Below the pieces are notes generated by a model that did not search any database, was not told the origin of the DNA, and worked only from the letters and a program-made list of their open reading frames with translations. From Acanthochromis polyacanthus (lineage: Eukaryota > Chordata > Actinopteri > Pomacentridae): a stretch of 64,000 bases of DNA. Below are positions 55,917 through 64,000 of this stretch, piece by piece (position 1 is the stretch's first letter; each line of letters opens with the position of its first letter). The translations under genes were made by a program, and so were the position numbers. The stretch covers positions 1,864,467 through 1,928,466 of the forward strand of contig NC_067113.1 of assembly GCF_021347895.1 (NCBI RefSeq). Direction: 5' to 3'.

Positions 55917-56650
55917 TGTCACGGTCTGAGCTGGTGGACCCGAGCAGAGAGCCACACTACCAAGGCTGGTTGAGGAGAAAGTGTTTTATTGTGCGGGGGT
56001 GAGTAATGGTGGCTAGGTGGGGGAAAACCAGGGTGCAGGAGTGGGGTTCCAGGCAGGAGTGGGGGGGTTCCAGGCAGGAGTGGGGGGGTTCCAGGCAGGA
56101 GTGGGGGGGTCCAGGCAGGAGTGGGGGGGTCCAGGCAGGAGTGGGGGGTCCAGGCAGGAATGGGGGTCCAGGCAGGAGTGGGAGTCCAGGCAGGAGTGGG
56201 GGTCCAGGATGGGGAAACCGGTGAAGGCTGGTCTGGGGGAGAGCCGGAGGGGAAGGAGGATGGCGGGGGATCCCGGACAGCTGACTGTGTGGAGGCAGGA
56301 GAAAACAAACGTGAGAAAAACAGGGTAGAAACTCAAACAGATAATGCAAAAGGCTAGAGAGCAAACCGAACTGCGTGGTTCTTGGTTAACACTCTGGCAG
56401 GGAGTGGAAGGCTGAGCCGGTACTTATTGTAGAGGTGAGTCGTTAGTGAATGATCGTCAGCTGTCCGGGAGCCATAGAGATAGTTGATTGCCTGAGTGGA
56501 GTCAGCTTGAGAAGCTAGACTCCACTCAGGCACCGAGCTGCAGGGGAAAGACAGGGCAGAGGAGCGGATGGGAGACAGGCAAGACAGACAGGGCAGAGGA
56601 GCGGACGGGAGACAACCAGACAGACAGGACAGAGGAGCGGAACTGTGACA
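55917..56650 (-). repeat. 5' LTR of the element
   Basis: 734 bp and nearly identical to 53251-53939 outside the minisatellites. It has about nine copies of the GTCCAGGCAGGAGTGGGGG unit (56045-56210) but only three of the GACAGGGCAGAGGAGCGGAT unit (56550-56640), the reverse of the balance in the other LTR. Confidence 0.93.
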
Positions 56651-56655
56651 AGCTA

Positions 56656-59600
56656 AGGGGAGGACCTGGGCGGAGAGAGAGAACTTTTAGGCGCGAGTCT
56701 GGTGGAATTTGGAATCTCTTTGTTCTCACAGAGTAGAGAAGAAAGAGGAGTCCAGAATGGATTAAAATATGATATTAAACGCGCAAAACACGATCTGTCT
56801 ATCCCACCATATTCAGTTGTGTGAAAGTGAAATGTGTAGATTAATACATATGTTCATATGATGTGAATCATTTCATTCATAACTATATGTTTATGTTTAT
56901 GACATTAAAAATATGTATCAGAGTGAAAATATAGCAACAAGTCAGAGATTTGGTAACAGGTAAATACAATGGTCATCATTCAACCTAAATGGAGAGGAAA
57001 TTCAGAGGTTAATAAGGGAATTCAGTCCAAAACCATAGTATCCTGGGGAAGAAATGATTAAACATCACAAATTAGTATCTAGACTTCTGTAACAGATATA
57101 ACTGTCAAATTCGGATATGATGTACAACATAATCTCACTATAACTTTGGTAATCAGGAAAGAGCAAAATAAATTTTAGAAATATGAACTTTGAAGTAATT
57201 AGTCTCTTCAGTTAAAGAGTGTGTCTCTCTCTGTTCCAGCCTTCTGCCATAAAGTTTTACGACTTGTTATCTGATCTGTGGAAGGCAGAGACGTCTCCGG
57301 CTGAGGGTCTCCTGAAGCTGAAAAGGGATTTTAGCATGAAAGTTCATTAAACAAACATCCATAGCATATAATTGAAAGTCATTGTCTTTTAAAAAGAAGA
57401 AATTATTCCAGGGGTTTAAATGTTCACAGGAGCTCCATCCTTCTGTGAATGAAAACCTACAGAAATACAAATGTCTCAATCCTCCTATAGAGATGGGTGT
57501 TGGTCAGTGCTGGAGAGGGACTGCTTATCTGAGTTTTGATCAGCTCAGGAATTCCAGGGCCTTTGCAGTCTTGCTACAGAAACAACAACTTGAATCCAAA
57601 AGAACACACTTGGAAGATTTGTCCTGAACAAGCTGAAAAGAATCACCTGTGAAGAACGGAGGAAACGTCTGCATAGTTTTGTGATCAACTAGTATCATCT
57701 CTGCCCAGAGAGATCCAATCTGTTATCGGAAGAAAAAAAATGCATATTATTAAAAGAATACAAGAATGGTATCACCCTGCATTCTGTTTATCAATCAATT
57801 TGGAGTCATTCATCTTGGGCTTTACTCGTAAACAAATAAAATTTGATTCAATTGTAGCCCGTGGAATTGTTTACATCACACAGGACACAATACTTCCGGG
57901 TTTTTTGTAGCTGCAAATTTATTGTCAGCATTCACCGGACCAGTTTGCCAGAGGGCATGAAATAAAATAACAAAATCGACTTAAACATACATAAAAATAC
58001 TGCAGTGGACTAGGTCTAATGACATACATAAACAGAAAATGTAATTTCAGTTAACAGTCCACAATCACAAACATACTAAATACACTAAATACTGCATACA
58101 AATTCTTACATTGTGGTCCTGTTGCCACTACTGTCCAGAGTTCCAGAGTTATCCCAAATACCACACTCTGGTTCACCTTTGAATAGAGTTTCAGATAAAT
58201 AAATGATTCATTCAAATAAAATCACTCTATCAAGGAATGCTAGCCAGAATGATGCAGCTGCCTGTAGCATTACCTTGCTACTTATCACTGAAAAATGGCG
58301 GTTGATGCCCGGCGCCAATTCTCGTAGTTGAACCTTCGTGCAGCTGTAATTATCACGAAAACATCAAATAAAAGTGCATACACGGGTCTTCCTGTCATAA
58401 GTTTTCTGTAACTGTGTGTACTTACTTCGCACTTGATTGCTTGACCACTTAAACTCAGCCTGAGCTGTTTTCATGACTCTGACAGCTAGCATGCAACAGG
58501 AGCACAAGGACAAATACCCAACATGCACTTCGTTTAACCAAACGAAAATGTAACAACATTGACACTCTGTGGCCAAAATAAATAACTACATGAAATAACA
58601 CCACTGCATGTCCGGGTTTTTATAACTATTAGACAAAATACAGAAAGTACGAAATAAACACACTGAACAATAGAAACAACAACTTTATAGTGGAAAATTA
58701 TATTTAACAAATTTACCACCTGGCTACACAATATTTACAATTTGTAATCTAATATTTTAGGTATATTGAGCAGTTCTTTTTTGTTTTTAAATGCATGTAA
58801 AGTAAACATTTTAAATTGTATTATATCAGTTTGGTGTGTTTTGTTTTTTACTTTAGCAAGCTCAGAGATGTGTTGATCAATGTTCTTACAATAATAATGA
58901 ATAAGACTACAATGTGTAATATTTAAGGCGTCACTCTGTTTCTTATTAGAAAGAGAGAGAATTTGGTGAATTTTTTTTTGTTTGGTTTTTTTGGTCGGTG
59001 ACTGTACTGTTTACTGAAAGCTAATGTAGGTAAAAAAGAAATACTCACTGTGCCAAGAACTAAACAGTGAACACACTCAACTAACTGCTGAGTATAATGC
59101 AGCAATTAGCAGCTAAAGACCCAGATATTTTCGTTGGTGGAGGCCAAAAATGGAGCCAAAGTTAGAACTCTTGAACTTGCCTATATAAGCGTGAAATCTG
59201 CCCTTTTGTTCTTTTTTATGGGTAGTTGAGAGAAGGTCAGTACCATTTGCACATCTGTGCCTTGAACACTTAGCTGGAACTAATGGGTGCTCACTTTAGC
59301 ACAATGATGGAAAGATTTCACCTTTAAAAAGACAGTAGGTATTTCTTTAACCTTTGGATGGAGTCAAGAAGTTTAGCGAAGCTAATAAGTCCTTTCCTTG
59401 GAACATATTTTGACATGTAACGATAGAACACGCGCTGGCATAAATGCTTAAAATAATGAGGAGTCAGTGGCATTTACCTGGATGCACTTTCAGCATCATG
59501 GTGCTGTTCATGCTGGCTCAGCTTCACGCTGCCATGCTTCACTGGGACACTTGAATAGAGCTATTGTTTATGTTGCATCTACTTTTCCAACTATGACCAT

Positions 59601-60400
59601 AAGTCAATGTGCCTCCTGTGAAAAATGGCTGTTGCCTCTTTCCTCCAGCTCCAATTACCCACAGAAAAGAAGATGATATCAATCTAAACATTTATTTCAA
59701 CAAGTTTCAACATGAACTATGTCTTCAATCTCATTATATTGATGAAATCCACTACTGAGCAGTAGCTTTTGTGCTTTTTGTTTGCTCATGGAATGTTGCT
59801 AGAAGGCCATGCTAGTTATTGTGTAATCAGCTGCTGTCATCGTAAATGTGACAGTAATTACAGTACAACTTGGTGAACAAATTGAGAGGAAGATGTAAAG
59901 CTGGTATTTGGAACTCTATCCTGCAGAAAATATTGTTACATGAAGTATGAAAAGGTGTAATTCCCACTTAATGATCAACTGCAGTGAAAAAAACTTAACA
60001 GTAAGATTACAGATGTGTAATACACGTTACATTCACACAAAAGTCTGTGTTACAACACTGAATAATATGGTAATAATATGCTCAGCACATGCAGGGATTT
60101 TAACCCAACTTAGCCTCAGATGCTAGGGGAAGACATCTGCAACAGAAGGCAGCTCATGCTATCTAAAACCATTAAAACGCTGAGAGCAGATCAGTTTGGT
60201 GCGCTTTTTTGCCACTGGGGGAGAATGATATTTTATCATTTCCTCATCTATACTCACACAGACTGGATAGTAGTTAAAGTCTAATAAAGGAACAGTGCAA
60301 GGAAAATGTGAAAAACACAAAGCAAATAGACATGTGTATAAACACATAAAATAAAGATTATTTTAAAATAAAATAATGTAAATGGCATAAAAAAGAAGAA
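56656..60400. other. Unassigned AT-rich stretch
   Basis: No recognisable coding, RNA gene or paired element end. Pyrimidine tracts with AG (such as TCTCTCTGTTCCAG at 57226-57239) could be cryptic acceptors. AAAATGGCGG near 58290 resembles a YY1-type site. Confidence 0.4.
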
Positions 60401-63400
60401 TCTTTCAACTTCTAAGTAGCTGTTTGATGTTACATCCCCGCCTCTCATCAGCCGTTCAGTTAACAAGCCATTTCAGAGCTTTCATTAGCTTGTTAAGGAG
60501 TCAGTTAAGCCCGACTGGTCCTCCTCTGGTTTGGCTTGATGAGCACCTCGGTGCCATCGACTCACTGGCTCCATCTCTTTATGGAAGCAGACAGAGTTCA
60601 TTAAAAGTCAAGTTGACTTAATTGAAAGTCACCGAGCTCTGGCAGCCAAAAATTGTAGCTACTCTGTACCAGTGTGTTACTGTGTGTGAATGTAGCAGAG
60701 AAACTGTGATTGTGTGACAATGTGAAACTGGCAATTTGATAGGGAGACATAAAATGTTTTATAATGGCTGCATCTCATTTGTCACAATGTGTATGTATGT
60801 TGCTTTTACTTTTAAATGAAAATACCCCTAAAATTTACATGTAAGAAAAATGCATCTTCTTGTGGTTCATTAGTATCAGGTGCTGTTTTTAACGCCTGCC
60901 ATTCATTCCTTATTACATTGTAAACTAGCAACATCTGCTTGCATAGGTGTCATAGCAACAAACCTCACCATTTAGTAAAGTGACATTGGTGAAGGTCAAG
61001 AAAGAGAGACTACAACAAAAAGACTGACAGAGGCCTTAAACTGATTTTTAAAAAAGGCATAACAGACGGCTGCGAGCAAGAAGGAGAAATGCTTCAACAT
61101 GTCTACATACACATACAGGCCACAATTGTAATCATGTACTTGAGAAGTCTATTAATTGTTTTGTCAATCAGATGTCAGAAAACAGTGAAAATGTTCATTA
61201 AAATTCCCCACAGCTCTGAGAGATGAATTCAAATCACTTGTTTTATTCAACCAGCATTCAGAATCCTAGTGTATTCATGATCGTATAAACAGAAAATCTT
61301 CACTCTGGAGAAGTTGGACCCAGTAGATATTTGGCACCTGAAAAAATGACCATAATTAGGATTACTTGCCACTACTGAAAAGACCGACAGTCTTCACAAG
61401 CCTTAGAATTCAATTTTAGAGTGGATTTAATAACTCTGAAATTGGTGTCAAACAGCTGAAATGACCAAGCAGAAAGACAGGAAACAACATGATGAAACTA
61501 TTTCTCTGTTTCAAGAATCACTTTGATTTCTCACATGAAATAGAGAATAGTAGTAAATTTTATGCAGGTGAATATGCAGGGCAGCTTCTTTTAGCTACAA
61601 TATGTAAGATTTTGTACACAATATTGCACTAACAGCAAAAAACTGTATGCTATGCTAAGATAGTCAAATAATGGGGTCTGTAACAGAGACTGCAGTCACA
61701 CTCCTGTGAGTGTAACCGGAGCTTCTTTATTTAATGTTTTGGTCTGGTTATATGTGCCTGTTAGTGCATGTGAGTCCCTCCCCTTAAAATTGTTGATCTC
61801 CCTGTAATTAAACAGACTGAAAATGACTTTCTACAGTACTTTGGAAAAATCAAAGTAGAGTTCAACATTGCACTAGTAATGAAAAGAATTTAAAAATAAA
61901 GTAGCGTGTTTATCTTAGTTTCCAAATTAATGTGTAGTCAGTTCTGTGTGAGAATCTCTACTGCTGTTTTGAGGCTATCCTGTGCTTTTCGTTCTCCACT
62001 TGTGTCTCCTCTCTGGTCTTTGGCCCCATCCACACAAAGACAATATGCTTAACAGTTTCAAAAACGATCACCATAAAGACGAAGGCGTCTCAGAAAATGC
62101 ACTCGATACGCATGGAAACACTGTAAAACACATGCCAGACCTCTAGGGGCGCTGTAACGATATGACGGAAACACGCGCAAACAGAAGAATAAACAGTGGG
62201 CATGCGAACTTGCGGCAAAAGTTGTAAACAGAGACCAAGCCGGGAAGCATGAGTGGGCAACGTGGGCAAGCTACTATGTTAGTCTGGATGGACGATGAGG
62301 TTGAACTCTTGCTTCGGGTGTCACTGGATTATAAAGCACATTTGCTACACTGTACACCACCATTGTTGTTGTCTTTGCCGCGTGTGGTGCATGCGTGTCA
62401 ATGAAGATACGAAACTATGGCGCAAGCGTATCTGAAAAGTAGTGGAGAGCCTGGAGAGAAATTACAGGTCAGGGGATGTTTTTCAAGTTGAAAACAGTTT
62501 GATATGGTCATTTAATGTATTTTACATTGGTAACATGGGATAATGGTTGTAAATCTATATGATTATAAAAGGAAGGGGAGGTTCGACCAGAGGATCAGGT
62601 TGAAGGGATCTGGTATACTCACTCTTAACTCTACGCCGTTAGATTTAAATCTTTTTTAAACTTCAACTCAAGTTCAAAGTGACATTGCTTGAGGTAATTC
62701 ACCTTACTCAAAATCTCACACAAGCTGTCATGATTCATAATTTCTGCAAAGTGGCTTTTATGCATTACATTTGCGAAGTTCGACTTCAAAGGATAGTTTC
62801 AGTTTAGCATATTTCCTATACATTTCAACACAACGGGTTAAACTCTATTTTATTTACCACTTCTGTTCAGTAAAATGAGTACTTATGAAAAACAAAGTAT
62901 ATCAGCAAAGGCCACACAAAACTCCTCCAGCTTTCCAAATAATTCATCAGACCCAGAGACAAATGAAATTATTCATGTAAAATTCATTCAAAGCTGTGGG
63001 AGTTTTGTGCTGCTTGCCCCAGTATATGCTGTTTTGCATGAGACCTTGTTTTGCAAAGTTTGCATGACTAATAGAGCCATTATAGCGACATTTATGGGAA
63101 ATCCACCAGCATAAAATGACAAAAGTGCAGCAAAGCTGAGAGCAGCAGGAAAAATGAAATGAAGACCTTATAGCACCTGCTATAAAAAAGCAGAGCTGCT
63201 TTTATTTTGGCAAAACAGTGTGTCTTCTGAAGAAGTAAACTGTGAACTGTGGAGGGTGAATGACTGTTGATAGAAATTTGAGCACTTCAAACACAGATTA
63301 TCACAACATAGAGCTGTGTAGTGTGAAACTGCCAAATGGTGTCGTGTGGAGTACACAGCAACAGTGAGACCAATATCCATGGAGATTCATCAAACAAGCC

Positions 63401-63705
63401 CAAGCGTTTTGGCTGCATTGTCTGCAGCCTGGTGTTGTTGTCACTTGAGTTGTGATACAGCAGATGAATGGACTGAGAGGTTGTGCTTATTTTACAAACA
63501 CTGTGATTCTGGCAGCAAACCAAACCACAACAAGGGTTTCAGGAAACACTTGATGATGATGATGACCTAAACAGATGATATGATGCCGCAATCACAGACT
63601 GGAGGCAACAGAGGGAAACTGAACAGAATACAGCTCTAAATAATACACCAGGCATGAATATTGTCATTAACCAAGTCATTTGGAAAATAGGGGTGACAGA
63701 CATTG
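60401..63705. other. Unassigned stretch
   Basis: Frames are short and without known motifs. The segment about 62020-62240 (CCATCCACACAAAGACA, then GGGGCGCTGTAACGA) looks like a fragment of a fish MITE whose ends I cannot define. Nothing else stands out. Confidence 0.4.
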
Positions 63706-63850
63706 GTCATCCATCCATCCATCCATCCATCCATTTTCCTCTGCTTATCCGCGGCCTGGTTGCGGAGACAGCAGATGAAGCAGGTCATTCCAGACATCTC
63801 TGCCCCCAGGGACGCTTTCCAGTTCTTCCTGAGAGATCCCAAGACATTAA
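63706..63850 (+). repeat. (CATC)n plus LINE/SINE-type tail
   Basis: About seven CATC units lead into CATTTTCCTCTGCTTATCCG and GACATCTCTGCCCCCAGGGA, a very common fish repeat associated with non-LTR element ends. It is followed at 63850-63900 by AAGATAAGATAGACTTTATT and AATCTCACAAAGGAGAAATT, the head of another common fish repeat that continues past the window. Confidence 0.7.
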
Positions 63851-64000
63851 GATAAGATAGACATTATTAAGATAAGATAGACTTTATTAATCTCACAAAG
63901 GAGAAATTTAACGTTACAGGGCTCTTAGAAACAAAAAACAGAGGAGTGCAAAAAGTCACGAAAGTGCAAGAACAAGACAATAAATATTGCACATAATAAC

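Larger units (their letters stand above)
53251..56650 (-). mobile_element. Complete non-autonomous LTR retrotransposon
   Basis: Two LTRs (53251-53939 and 55917-56650) in the same orientation enclose 1,977 bp. The target duplication AGCTA is exact (53246-53250 and 56651-56655), as for Ty3/gypsy. On the minus strand a purine tract (GAGGGGGGATAC) directly precedes the 3' LTR, which fixes the orientation. I could not identify a tRNA primer site, so self-priming is possible. No protease, reverse transcriptase, RNase H or integrase is present, so mobility would need proteins from another element. The LTRs differ mainly in minisatellite copy number, so insertion is recent. Confidence 0.93.

Noticed and set aside
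62875..63114. 79-residue frame as a small gene
   Set aside because: No recognisable motif, splice or promoter context; length is as expected by chance.

Overview
The window looks like nuclear DNA of a teleost fish, probably a spiny-rayed one. The evidence is its content: Tc1/mariner, PIF/Harbinger, piggyBac, hAT, L2-type, jockey-like and L1-type LINEs, Ty3/gypsy-type LTRs, long GT, CTGA and TA microsatellites, and spliceosomal exon boundaries. I see no convincing ordinary host gene, no tRNA or rRNA gene, and no prokaryotic features. Almost every protein-like signal belongs to a mobile element or a gene family that travels with them.

Layout. 1-3.7 kb: an old Tc1-like element cut in three by a Harbinger deletion derivative (228-1632) and a younger Tc1 (1922-3522). 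3.7-12.6 kb: LINE tails, a perfect 23-bp hairpin, an inverted repeat pair 3.3 kb apart, a hAT element with an exact 8-bp target duplication (8372-9273), and a Tc1 copy split by an LTR-like insertion (11038-12133). 13.2-14.3 kb: a 19-bp minisatellite. 15.5-29.9 kb: two genes arranged head to head around a GC-rich shared upstream region. The minus-strand gene encodes a SWIM zinc finger and a YqaJ/lambda-exonuclease-type nuclease with its catalytic residues present. The plus-strand gene keeps the zinc-finger start and the end of a Crypton-like (tyrosine-recombinase) fish family. It is broken by a frameshift, a near full-length L2 LINE in an exon, and further insertions.

30-42 kb: a solo LTR, two decayed piggyBac copies (33.3-35.9 and 39.3-42.1 kb) and a second Harbinger (35.9-38.6 kb) with Myb-like and transposase remains. 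42.1-49.0 kb: a TTAA-flanked element with about 300-bp inverted ends and THAP/P-element-like coding remains, filled with an LTR-like insert, an L1 and a solo LTR. It shares one TTAA with the neighbouring piggyBac. 49.4-51.2 kb: a decayed copy of another SWIM/YqaJ-type gene and a hAT element. 53.25-56.65 kb: a young, complete non-autonomous LTR retrotransposon (two LTRs, AGCTA duplication) with no pol and a long proline-rich reading frame. 57-64 kb: mostly featureless AT-rich DNA ending in LINE-tail repeats.

The genes do not form one pathway. The region reads as a nested transposon landscape whose insertion order can be partly deduced. The most interesting parts are the divergent nuclease/recombinase-family gene pair, the LTR element with the proline-rich frame, and the TTAA-bounded THAP element abutting piggyBac.
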